Source: Millisia brevis NBRC 105863
GTDB taxonomy: Bacteria > Actinomycetota > Actinomycetes > Mycobacteriales > Mycobacteriaceae
Length of the DNA: 64,000 bases
Direction of reading: 5' to 3'
Assembly (NCBI RefSeq): GCF_001552615.1
Contig: NZ_BCRN01000006.1
Location: 1-64,000 of the forward strand
Shown: positions 29,355 through 36,680 of the stretch, piece by piece
How the letters are laid out: every line of letters begins with the position of its first letter
How positions within the stretch are numbered: position 1 is the first letter of the stretch
The notes under the pieces: model-generated
What the model saw: only the letters and a program-made list of their open reading frames with translations
What the model was told of the DNA's origin: nothing
Database searches by the model: none
Program-made: the position numbers and the translations under genes

Positions 29355-30122
29355 GTGACGGCGAGCGAGGACCCGGGTTGTGTCGTGTTGTTCGGTGGGC
29401 GCAGCGAGATCGGCATCGCGCTGGTCGAACGGCTGGCGCCCGGCCGACGCATCGTCCTGGCGGCCCGCCGACCGGATGAGCTGACCGCGGAGGTCGCCGC
29501 GATCACCGCGGCCGGGGCGGGCGAGGTCCACACGGTCGCCTTCGACGCCGACGACCTGCCCGGCCAGGCGAAGGTCCTCGACGAGGTGATCTCCCGGTTC
29601 GGTCCGATCGATCTGGCGATCCTCGCCTTCGGCATCCTGGGCTCCCAACAGCGGGCCGAGGTCGACCCGGAGGCCGCAGTTGCGGTCCTGCACACCGACT
29701 TCGTCGCCCAGGCCGCCCTGTTGACCCTGCTGACCGCCGGGGCCCTGCATCCGCAGTCCCATCCGGTGCGGGCCCGCCGCATCGTCGTGTTCACCTCGGT
29801 CGCCGGGGTGCGGGTACGGCGCGCCAACTACGTCTACGGCTCCGCGAAGGCCGGCCTCGACGGCTTTGCCGCCGGGCTGACCGACGCGCTGCATGGCACC
29901 GCGACCTCGCTGCTGGTCGTGCGGCCCGGATTCGTGATCGGCAGGATGACCGAGGGGATGGACCCGGCGCCGATGGCGAGTACCCCCGATCAGGTCGCCG
30001 ACGGGGTGGTCGCGGCCCTCGCGCGCGGTCGCGCCGAGGTGTGGATTCCGGCGCAGTTACAGGTGGCCTTCGCGATCGCCCGCTGGGTGCCCCGGCCGAT
30101 CTGGCGTCGGATGCCGCGATGA
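29355..30122 (+). CDS. Short-chain dehydrogenase/reductase (Rv2073c-like)
   Basis: A 255-residue SDR. The Rossmann glycine motif is [18 protein letters not shown], a variant of TGxxxGIG, followed by VLAARRP, an Asp at the adenine pocket (FDADD) and [12 protein letters not shown] replacing NNAG. The catalytic pair is Tyr/Lys in [14 protein letters not shown] near residues 159-163. [13 protein letters not shown] follows. It resembles the decaprenyl-phosphoribose-2-epimerase/reductase type of SDR (DprE2-like), but the substrate is not determined. A TACTGT lies only 4 bases upstream of GTG 29355, too near for a leaderless start there, so the start may be a few codons off. Its stop overlaps a 31-codon ORF leading into cobL. 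Confidence 0.8.
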   Translation: MTASEDPGCVVLFGGRSEIGIALVERLAPGRRIVLAARRPDELTAEVAAITAAGAGEVHTVAFDADDLPGQAKVLDEVISRFGPIDLAILAFGILGSQQRAEVDPEAAVAVLHTDFVAQAALLTLLTAGALHPQSHPVRARRIVVFTSVAGVRVRRANYVYGSAKAGLDGFAAGLTDALHGTATSLLVVRPGFVIGRMTEGMDPAPMASTPDQVADGVVAALARGRAEVWIPAQLQVAFAIARWVPRPIWRRMPR

Positions 30123-30195
30123 GCCCGGCCGAGGTGAGCCGGGCCGCGATGAGCTCCGCGGAGGTGAGACCCGCCGCCATGAGCCCGGACGCGCC
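30119..30195 (+). repeat. 30-base tandem repeat, about 2.5 copies
   Basis: ATGs at 30119, 30149 and 30179 head near-identical 30-base units (ATGAGCCCGGCCGAGGTGAG and variants). The unit length is a multiple of three and each copy begins with ATGAGC, suggesting duplication of an original translational-coupling junction. Confidence 0.75.
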
Positions 30196-30214
30196 CCCGC
30201 GCCGGGCCCGATGA
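30119..30214 (+). CDS. Small coupled ORF (31 aa) between the SDR gene and cobL
   Basis: The bases between the SDR stop and the cobL start read as an open frame from ATG 30119 (overlapping the SDR TGA as ATGA) to TGA 30212-30214 (overlapping the cobL ATG as CGATGA). The peptide is [31 protein letters not shown], that is, two and a half 10-residue repeats. It has no recognisable domain. Perfect four-base overlaps at both ends are the standard coupling geometry in this window, so translation is plausible. It may simply carry ribosomes across a duplicated spacer. The alternative is untranslated repeat DNA that happens to lack stops. Confidence 0.4.
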   Translation: MSPAEVSRAAMSSAEVRPAAMSPDAPPRRAR

Positions 30215-31485
30215 CGGGTCCCGCACCCGCCACCGCGACCGAGGCCGGCGCCACGCAGCCGATCGTCACGGTGGTCGGAATCGGTGCGGACGGTTGGTCG
30301 GGGCTGACCGACGCCGCCCGCGACGCGCTGCGCGACGCCGGGGTGATCCTCGGCGCGCCCCGCCACCTCGACGCCATCCCCGCCGTACCGACGGGGCGGC
30401 GGGTCGCGCTGCCGACGCCGCTGCTCGACCGGCTCGCCGCGACGATCGAGGAGTTGGCGCCCGCCGGGCTCTGCGTGCTGGCCAGCGGCGATCCGATGTT
30501 CCACGGGATCGGCGCCACCCTGGCCCGCCTGATCGGCCCCGAACGCCTGCGGGTGTTGACCCATCCGTCGTCGGTGGCGTTGGCGTGCGCCCGGCTGGGC
30601 TGGCCGCTCGCCGACCTCCCGGTGGTCTCGCTGGTCAACCGGCCGCTCACCGTCCTGCTGCCGCATCTCGGCGATCGGCGTCGGCTGCTGGTCCTCGGTG
30701 AACAGGCGTCCTCGGCCACGGATGTCGCCCGGCTGCTGTCCGACCGCGGGTTCGGCGGCTCGCAGCTGACCATCCTGCGCCGCCTCGGCGACCCGGACCG
30801 CGAGACGATCCACCGGTCGACCGCCGACGAATGGACCGACCCGATACCGGATGCGTTGACGATCGTCGCGATCGACTGCCGCGGGCCGGTCGGCGATTCA
30901 CGGCTGCCCGGCCTCGACGACCGCCGCTACGAGTCCGACGGACAGTTGACGAAGAAGGAGATCCGCGCCCTGACGGTCTGCGCCCTCGCGCCGCGACCGG
31001 GCGAACTGCTCTGGGACGTCGGCGGCGGCTCGGGCAGCATCGCGATCGAGTGGTTGCGCGCCGAATCGACCGCCCGAGCGGTGATCTTCGAGCGGGTCGA
31101 GGAACGCCGGGACATGATCCGGCGCAACCTGATCGAGCTCGGCGTCCCCGGATCGCCGATCCTCGGGGCCGCGCCGGAGAGCTTCGGCGACGTCGACACC
31201 GCCCCCGACGCGATCTTCGTCGGCGGCGGCGTCTCGCGGGCCGGCCTGCTCGACCACTGCTGGCGGCGGCTGCGACCCGGCGGCCGGCTGGTCGCCAATG
31301 CGGTGACCCTCGAGTCGGAGGCCGTCCTGGTCGAGTGGTTCCACCGGATCGGCGGCCGACTGCGACGTTTCGAGATCTCCCGCGCCGAGCCGCTCGGCGG
31401 CTTCACCACCTGGCGACCGCAGTTGCCGGTGGTCCAGTGGACGGTCGACAAGGACATCGCCGACGGCGACGGGACGCCGCGATGA
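30211..31485 (+). CDS. cobL: Precorrin-6Y C5,15-methyltransferase (decarboxylating) CobL
   Basis: Late corrin-ring enzyme that methylates C5 and C15 of precorrin-6B/6Y and decarboxylates the C12 acetate side chain. The 424-residue protein is the CbiE-CbiT fusion: N-terminal tetrapyrrole methylase (VTVVGIGADGWSGLT; VLASGDPMFHGIGATL) and, from about 245, a class I SAM methyltransferase (LWDVGGGSGSIAIEWL; VIFERVEERRDMIRRN; DAIFVGGGVSRAG). The N-terminal 17 residues are Ala/Thr-rich and probably disordered. Its start overlaps the small ORF and its stop overlaps cobM (ATGA), so cobL-cobM-cobK is one coupled unit. Confidence 0.95.
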   Translation: MTGPAPATATEAGATQPIVTVVGIGADGWSGLTDAARDALRDAGVILGAPRHLDAIPAVPTGRRVALPTPLLDRLAATIEELAPAGLCVLASGDPMFHGIGATLARLIGPERLRVLTHPSSVALACARLGWPLADLPVVSLVNRPLTVLLPHLGDRRRLLVLGEQASSATDVARLLSDRGFGGSQLTILRRLGDPDRETIHRSTADEWTDPIPDALTIVAIDCRGPVGDSRLPGLDDRRYESDGQLTKKEIRALTVCALAPRPGELLWDVGGGSGSIAIEWLRAESTARAVIFERVEERRDMIRRNLIELGVPGSPILGAAPESFGDVDTAPDAIFVGGGVSRAGLLDHCWRRLRPGGRLVANAVTLESEAVLVEWFHRIGGRLRRFEISRAEPLGGFTTWRPQLPVVQWTVDKDIADGDGTPR

Positions 31486-32237
31486 CCGTCCACTTCGTCG
31501 GTGCGGGCCCGGGGGCGCCGGACCTGCTGACCTTGCGGGCGGTCGAGCTGCTGCGCCGTACGCCGGTCTGCGTCTACGCCGGAAGCCTGGTTCCCGCAGA
31601 GGTTCTCGCCCATTGCCCGCCGGACGCCCGGCTGGTCGATACCGCGCATCTGACCCTGGACGCGATCATCGACCAACTGGCCGCCGCCCATGCCGCCGGG
31701 CACGACGTGGTGCGCCTGCACTCGGGGGACCCGTCGCTCTACAGCGCCGTCGCCGAACAGGCCCGACGCCTGCGCGCGCTCGACATCCCGTTCCGGATGG
31801 TGCCGGGAGTCCCGGCGTTTGCCGCCGCCGCAGCGGCGTTGGACACCGAACTGACGGTGCCGGCGGTGACGCAGAGCGTCGTGCTGACCCGGGTATCGAC
31901 CGTCTCGACGCCGCTGCCGTCGGGGGAGCGTCTGGTCGACTTCGCCCGCACCGGCGCGCTGTTGGCGGTGCACCTGGGTGCCCACCGGATCACCGAGGTG
32001 GTCGCCGAGGTGATCGGGGTGCTCGGCGGCGACTGCCCGGCCGCGGTGGTCGCCTTCGCCAGCCAACCGGGGGAACGCGTCCTGCGGGCCCCGCTGGAAC
32101 GGATCGCCGCCGATACCGTCGCGGCCGGCATCACCAAGACCGCGGTGATCTTCATCGGCCGTTCGCTCGCGGCCGAGGAGTTCCCGGACAGCTACCTGTA
32201 TTCGGCGGCCCGCGAACGGAAGTGGCGATCGTCGTGA
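31482..32237 (+). CDS. cobM: Precorrin-4 C11-methyltransferase CobM
   Basis: Transfers a methyl group from SAM to C11 of precorrin-4 to give precorrin-5. The 251-residue tetrapyrrole methylase begins TVHFVGAGPGAPDLLTLRA, has the YAGSLVP motif characteristic of CobM/CbiF, VVRLHSGDPSLYSAV for SAM binding, and MVPGVPAFAAAAAALDTELT with VTQSVVLTR. Length is normal. ATG 31482 overlaps the cobL stop, and the stop overlaps the cobK start as GTGA. Confidence 0.96.
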   Translation: MTVHFVGAGPGAPDLLTLRAVELLRRTPVCVYAGSLVPAEVLAHCPPDARLVDTAHLTLDAIIDQLAAAHAAGHDVVRLHSGDPSLYSAVAEQARRLRALDIPFRMVPGVPAFAAAAAALDTELTVPAVTQSVVLTRVSTVSTPLPSGERLVDFARTGALLAVHLGAHRITEVVAEVIGVLGGDCPAAVVAFASQPGERVLRAPLERIAADTVAAGITKTAVIFIGRSLAAEEFPDSYLYSAARERKWRSS

Positions 32238-33088
32238 CCCGGATTCTGATCCTCGGCGGAACGATCGAGGCCCGCACGACCGCGCAGGTGCTCGTCGAGC
32301 GGCCCGGCGTTCGGGTGATCACCTCGTTGGCCGGGCGCACCGACCACCCGATCCGACCGGCCGGCGAGCTGCGGATCGGCGGCTTCGGTGGGGCCGACGG
32401 CCTGCGCGACTATCTGCTCGCCGAGCGGATCGACCGCGTCCTGGACGCCACCCATCCCTTCGCCGCTCGCATCTCCGCCAACGCCCGACTCGCCTGCCGG
32501 GCTGCCGGGGTACCGCTGGTGGTCCTCACCCGGCCCCGCTGGGCGCCCGAACCGTCCGATCGGTGGCTGACCGCCGCGTCGCCCGAACGGGCCGCCGCAC
32601 TGGTGGCGGACCTGCCCGCCGGAACGGTACTGCTGACGATCGGGCGTGGATCGCTCGACGCCTTCGCCCCGATCGACCGGCACCGGTTCGTCATCCGCAG
32701 CGTCGACGCCCCGACCGGCCCGCTGCCCGCGCGGCACGAGATCGTGCTGGCCCGCGGACCGTTCACCCTCGCCGACGAACTCGAGCTGATGCGCGCCCGG
32801 GGTGTGGACGTGCTGGTCACCAAGAACAGCGGGGGACCGGCGGCCGCGGCGAAACTCGACGCCGCCCGCACGATCGGTGCGACCGTGGTGGTGATCGACC
32901 GGCCCACCCCCGACCCGACCGACGCCGACCCGACCGACGCCGACCCGGCCGGCACCGACCCGACCGACGCCGACCCGGCCGGCATGGACCCGCTCGCTCC
33001 CGATGTGCCGGTCGCCGGGGTCGTCACGGTCACCGACCCTCGCGAAGCGATCGATCAGCTGCTCGACTCGGCCACGCCGACACCCTGA
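32234..33088 (+). CDS. cobK: Precorrin-6A reductase CobK
   Basis: NADPH-dependent reduction of precorrin-6A to precorrin-6B. The 284-residue protein has the CobK/CbiJ signatures RILILGGTIEARTTAQVL, SLAGRTDHP with GELRIGGFGG, LDATHPFAARISANA, VLLTIGRGSLDAFAP and VLVTKNSGGPAAAAKLDAAR. Between that last motif and the final strand ([20 protein letters not shown]) sits a run of five Asp/Pro-rich 5-residue units, residues 227-251, that other CobK proteins lack as far as I know. It lies on a surface loop after IDRP, so activity need not suffer. The GTG start overlaps cobM. The 3' end overlaps convergent cobIJ by 34 bases. Confidence 0.93.
   Translation: MTRILILGGTIEARTTAQVLVERPGVRVITSLAGRTDHPIRPAGELRIGGFGGADGLRDYLLAERIDRVLDATHPFAARISANARLACRAAGVPLVVLTRPRWAPEPSDRWLTAASPERAAALVADLPAGTVLLTIGRGSLDAFAPIDRHRFVIRSVDAPTGPLPARHEIVLARGPFTLADELELMRARGVDVLVTKNSGGPAAAAKLDAARTIGATVVVIDRPTPDPTDADPTDADPAGTDPTDADPAGMDPLAPDVPVAGVVTVTDPREAIDQLLDSATPTP
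32912..32986 (+). repeat. 15-base tandem repeat (5 units) inside cobK
   Basis: Five in-frame units of GACCCGACCGACGCC or GACCCGGCCGGCACC type encode DPTDA, DPTDA, DPAGT, DPTDA, DPAGM. Units alternate between two versions, indicating higher-order duplication of a 30-base pair. Confidence 0.85.
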
Positions 33089-34581
33089 GCGGTCTGCGGG
33101 GTGTGCCGGCGCGGGGTGTACACGATGCGACCGGCGTCCCGCTCGACCAGCACGCTGCTCGAGGAGCCGACGATCAGCAGGCAGCGCATGTCGATGTCGG
33201 AGCCGGCGAGGTCGGCCAGGCGCACGGTCCACACCCGTTCCTGCTCGCTGCCCACCGCCCGGCCGATCACCACCGGGGTGTCGGGGGAGCGGTATGCGAG
33301 CAGCACGTCGCGCATCGCGTCGACCTGCCAGGTGCGCGAGGCCGATCCGGGGTTGTAGATCGCGATCGCCAGGTCGGCCGCCGCGGCGGCGGCGAGGCGC
33401 CCGGCGATCACCTCCCACGGCTTGAGCCGGTCGGACAGCGAGATCACCGCGTAGTCGTGCCCCAGGGGAGCGCCGATCCGGGCGGCGACCGCGTTGGCTG
33501 CGGTGACGCCGGGGATCACCCGCACCGGGACGTGCGACCAGGCCGGTTCGGCGGCCACCTCGAGCACCGCCGACGCCATCGCGAACACCCCGGGGTCACC
33601 GGAGGACACCACCGCGACCCGTCGTCCCTCGGCCGCGAGGTCGAGCGCCATCGCGGCCCGTTCGGATTCGACGCGGTTGTCGCTGGCGTGTCGGCGTTGC
33701 CCGGCGCGCGCGGGAACCCGATCGATGTAGGTGGTGTAGCCGACCAGGTCGGTCGCCGCGCGCAGTTCGGCGGCCGCCTCCGGGGTGAGCAGCCCGTCCG
33801 GGCCGGGGCCGAGGCCGATCACCACGACCTCCCCGGCCGGGGTGTCGGTCGCCGGCAGGTCTTCGGCGCGCCGGGGTGGGGAGACCACCAGCGAGAAGTA
33901 GGGGACGCCGGTCGGGTCGACCGTCTCGGCGGGCTCGACGCGTTGCCGGTCGCTGCTGGCCCGCTCGACGTAGTGGGCGGTATCGAGCCGCCCGGACTGC
34001 TCGAGGGCTCGGCGCACCCCGGCGAAGGTCCGGCCGAGCTTGACGATCGCCGCGGCATCGGACTCCCGCAGCCGCGCGGTCAGCTCGGCGACGTCGAGGG
34101 TGCCGGGCAACACGGTCAGGGTCTCCTCGCCGGTCACCAGCTCGTCACCGACCGCGGCGGACGCCGCCGATACCGACGTCACGCCGGGGACGATCCGCGC
34201 CTCGAAACGGTTGGCGAGGCGCCGATGCAGATGCATATAGGAGCTGTAGAACGTCGGGTCCCCGGCGGCGAGCAGGCCGACCGATCGCCCGGCGGCCAGG
34301 TGTCCGGCGAGCCGTTCGGCGGCCGCGGTGTAGAAATCGGCCAGCGCGCCGTCGTAGCCTCCCGGATGGTCGGTGGTCTCGGTGGTCAGCGGATAGACCA
34401 GGTGTTCCTCGATCTGATCCCCGCGCAGATACGGCGCCGCGGTGGCCCGCGAGATGCTGCGGCCGTGCCGGGCGCTGTGATACGCGATCACGTCGACCTC
34501 GCCGATCAGTCGCGCGGCGCGGACGGTCACCAACTCGGGGTCGCCCGGGCCGATCCCGATGCCCCACAGGATCCCGGTCAT
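33055..34581 (-). CDS. cobIJ: Bifunctional CobI/CobJ: precorrin-2 C20- and precorrin-3B C17-methyltransferase
   Basis: Two fused tetrapyrrole methylases in 508 residues. The N-terminal half (about 1-245) is Cob[53 protein letters not shown] and [13 protein letters not shown]. The C-terminal half (about 260-508) is Cob[79 protein letters not shown] split over the usual loop, and [10 protein letters not shown]. The two steps are separated in the pathway by CobG, encoded at 39313. The fusion and its length match mycobacterial CobIJ. ATG 34581 overlaps the cobH stop (ATGA). Confidence 0.96.
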   Translation of the reverse strand: MTGILWGIGIGPGDPELVTVRAARLIGEVDVIAYHSARHGRSISRATAAPYLRGDQIEEHLVYPLTTETTDHPGGYDGALADFYTAAAERLAGHLAAGRSVGLLAAGDPTFYSSYMHLHRRLANRFEARIVPGVTSVSAASAAVGDELVTGEETLTVLPGTLDVAELTARLRESDAAAIVKLGRTFAGVRRALEQSGRLDTAHYVERASSDRQRVEPAETVDPTGVPYFSLVVSPPRRAEDLPATDTPAGEVVVIGLGPGPDGLLTPEAAAELRAATDLVGYTTYIDRVPARAGQRRHASDNRVESERAAMALDLAAEGRRVAVVSSGDPGVFAMASAVLEVAAEPAWSHVPVRVIPGVTAANAVAARIGAPLGHDYAVISLSDRLKPWEVIAGRLAAAAAADLAIAIYNPGSASRTWQVDAMRDVLLAYRSPDTPVVIGRAVGSEQERVWTVRLADLAGSDIDMRCLLIVGSSSSVLVERDAGRIVYTPRRHTPQTAQGVGVAESSS

Positions 34582-35204
34582 TCGGCGACGCTCGCCAGGG
34601 CGTTGACCGCGGCGGCCGAGATGGCGCTGCCACCGCGTCGCCCGGTCACCACGATGTAGTCGAGACCCTCGGGCGCGTCGATCAGCGCCTGCTTGGACTC
34701 CGCGGCGCCGACGAATCCGACCGGCCCGCCGACGATGACCGCCGGCCGCGGCCCACCCGCTTCGATCAGCTCCAGGAGCCGGAACAGTGCGGTCGGGGCA
34801 TTGCCGATCGCGACGACCGCGCCGTCGATGCGGTCGCCCCACAGGTCGACCGCCGCCGCCGAACGGGTGGTGGCGGCCCGCTGCGCCAGTTCGGCGATCC
34901 CCGGCGTCTTGAGCGTGCAGATCACCGGATTGTCCGCGGGCAGCCGAGCCGGCGTGATGCCCGCGGCGAGCATCGTCGCATCACACAGGATCGGCGCACC
35001 CGCGGCGAGCGCCGCCCGCCCCCGCCGTGCCGCGTCCGGGGTATGCCGGACCGCGTCGACCAGGTCGACATCGCCGGCGGCGTGAATCATCCGGACCACC
35101 ACCCGCTCGGTGTCGGCGTCGAACCGGTCGAGGTCGGCCTCGGCGCGAATGATCGCAAACGATTCCCGGTAGATGTCCGCTCCGGTGCGGAGGTAGTCGT
35201 GCAC
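34578..35204 (-). CDS. cobH: Precorrin-8X methylmutase CobH
   Basis: Moves the C11 methyl group to C12, turning precorrin-8X into hydrogenobyrinate. The 208-residue protein carries [19 protein letters not shown] with the catalytic His, [31 protein letters not shown] and [18 protein letters not shown] with [21 protein letters not shown] 35204 is preferred over the in-frame GTG 35213, because a TAGGGT box on the minus strand ends 7 bases before 35204 (and overlaps 35213) and because the length then equals that of the mycobacterial protein. It is the first gene of a cobH-cobIJ leaderless operon that converges with cobL-M-K. Confidence 0.95.
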   Translation of the reverse strand: MHDYLRTGADIYRESFAIIRAEADLDRFDADTERVVVRMIHAAGDVDLVDAVRHTPDAARRGRAALAAGAPILCDATMLAAGITPARLPADNPVICTLKTPGIAELAQRAATTRSAAAVDLWGDRIDGAVVAIGNAPTALFRLLELIEAGGPRPAVIVGGPVGFVGAAESKQALIDAPEGLDYIVVTGRRGGSAISAAAVNALASVAE

Positions 35205-35211
35205 GTCGGAC

Positions 35212-35217
35212 ACCCTA
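35212..35217 (-). promoter_or_regulatory. -10 box TAGGGT, leaderless cobH-cobIJ operon
   Basis: Minus-strand TAGGGT, 7 bases, GTG 35204. No riboswitch sequence precedes it, so vitamin B12 control of this operon through an RNA element is unlikely. Confidence 0.5.
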
Positions 35218-35268
35218 GCCGGGCCCGAACACGAGCCGGCGGCGCGCGTAAGGGTCCGGGGGTGGGCG

Positions 35269-35946
35269 TCAGGATCCGTATCGGGCTGCGATCTCCTGCG
35301 AGGTGGCCCACTTGCTGTAGGTCGGCGACTGCGGCCAGCCGTTGGGCACGTCCTGCCATTGCTCCTGGCGCCCGTAGGGCAGCACGTCGAGCAGACCGAA
35401 CAGGAAGCCGAGTTGCTCGGTGCCGCGTCCGTTGGTCTGCCAGATGCGATACACAGTGTCGCCGTCGCGGACGAAGGTATTGATCGCGAACCCCTCGCCC
35501 GGCCCGGCGCCCATATCGCTGCCGAAGCTGCCGCCGCCCGTCGAATACCAGGCCATCGTGTTGCCGACGCGGCGCTGGTAGGCGAGAACCTCTTCCATCG
35601 GACCATTGGTGACGATCACGAAGCGCGCGTCCCAGGCGTCGAGCGCGTCGAGTCGCGTGAACTGCGAGGTGAATCCGGTGCAGCCCGAACACTGCCAGGG
35701 CTCGCCGTCGGTCCACATGTGGTGATAGGTGATCAACTGGCTGCTGCCATCGAAGATATCCGCCAGGGGCACTCGGGCACCGTCCTCGCCGATCAGCGTG
35801 TACTCGGGCAGTCGGACCGCGGGCAGCCGCCGTCGCGCGGCGGCGATTGCGTCCAACTCTCGGGTGGCGGCCTTTTCGCGCCGGCGCAGGGCCTCGAGTT
35901 CGTGTTGCCAGGTCTGCGGGTCGACGACCGGGGGTAGGGGGTTCAT
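35269..35946 (-). CDS. DUF899 thioredoxin-like protein
   Basis: A 225-residue protein of the DUF899 family, which has an AhpC/thioredoxin-like fold. An N-terminal helix ([20 protein letters not shown]) precedes [26 protein letters not shown], then a redox-type CSGC in the peroxiredoxin-like loop. [24 protein letters not shown] and [15 protein letters not shown] follow. The Cys pair suggests a thiol-disulfide role, but no member has a function I can cite with confidence. ATG 35946 has GGAG about 7 bases upstream. It is divergent from a TetR-type regulator 110 bases away, with palindromic sites between, so it is probably that regulator's target. Confidence 0.85.
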   Translation of the reverse strand: MNPLPPVVDPQTWQHELEALRRREKAATRELDAIAAARRRLPAVRLPEYTLIGEDGARVPLADIFDGSSQLITYHHMWTDGEPWQCSGCTGFTSQFTRLDALDAWDARFVIVTNGPMEEVLAYQRRVGNTMAWYSTGGGSFGSDMGAGPGEGFAINTFVRDGDTVYRIWQTNGRGTEQLGFLFGLLDVLPYGRQEQWQDVPNGWPQSPTYSKWATSQEIAARYGS

Positions 35947-35990
35947 CCTCGCTCCTCGTCGTGGCTGGTGTTCGTGGGTTTCGGCGGAGA

Positions 35991-36037
35991 TGTTCACGGC
36001 GTGCACATTTGATATGTTCACACCGTACACATGTGTG
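35991..36037. promoter_or_regulatory. Probable TetR operators between the DUF899 gene and tetR
   Basis: Two 18-base sites 24 bases apart, TGTTCACGGCGTGCACAT (35991-36008) and TGTTCACACCGTACACAT (36015-36032), agree at 15 of 18 positions. The first is itself a dyad (TGTxCAC-3-GTGxACA). The second runs into ACACATGTGT, a perfect 10-base palindrome. This is the most AT-rich and most symmetric stretch nearby, positioned for autoregulation and repression of the divergent gene. Confidence 0.65.
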
Positions 36038-36056
36038 TGGAAGGACACAAGAACCG

Positions 36057-36629
36057 ATGGCGTACCACCATGGAGACCTCGCGCAGGCGCTGATTGACGC
36101 GGGCCTGGAAGCCACTCGCAGCGGAGGGCGGGCAGCGTTGACGGTGCGCGATGTGACCCGCCGGGTAGGCGTCAGCCCGAACGCCGCATACCGGCACTTT
36201 CCGGATCGGCGGGCGCTGCTTCGGGCGGTGTCCGCCGCCATCGAGCAACGCATGGCCGACGCCATGCCGCTGCTCGACACGCAGGGCCCGGTCGAACGGC
36301 TGCGCTCGGTGGGGCTGGGGTACATCGGCTTTGCGCTTGCCGAACCCGGCTGGTTCTCGGTCTGCTTCTTCGGCGACGAGGCGCCCGGGATCGACGAGCT
36401 TGCCGATATCCCGCCGTATCGGGCGCTGACCGACGCCCTCGACCTGATGGTGCACGCAGGTCTGGTGCGACCGGAAGCGCGTTCGTCGGCGGGCTGGTCC
36501 TGCTGGTCGATGGTGCACGGCTTCGCCGAGATGGCCTTGCACGGACCGTTGCACCATCTCCCCGGCGATCGGATCCTGCCGCTGGCCGAAGCGGCTGTCG
36601 ATGTCGCTATCCGCGGTGTGCTGGTGTGA
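36057..36629 (+). CDS. TetR/AcrR family transcriptional regulator
   Basis: A 190-residue one-component repressor. The DNA-binding domain is the first 50 residues: AYHHGDLAQALIDAGLEATR, ALTVRDVTRRVGVSPNAAYRHFPDRRALLRAV, with the typical YRHF recognition-helix end. The start and the WSMVHGFAEMALHGP segment in the C-terminal domain place it with TetR proteins having a WHG-type ligand domain. The ligand is unknown. GGAAGGA lies 12 bases before ATG 36057. The operators sit between it and the divergent DUF899 gene. Confidence 0.9.
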   Translation: MAYHHGDLAQALIDAGLEATRSGGRAALTVRDVTRRVGVSPNAAYRHFPDRRALLRAVSAAIEQRMADAMPLLDTQGPVERLRSVGLGYIGFALAEPGWFSVCFFGDEAPGIDELADIPPYRALTDALDLMVHAGLVRPEARSSAGWSCWSMVHGFAEMALHGPLHHLPGDRILPLAEAAVDVAIRGVLV

Positions 36630-36680
36630 CCCGTCCGGATCGCGTCTGCGTCGAGACCTCGGTGGAAGCCGTATATGCGG

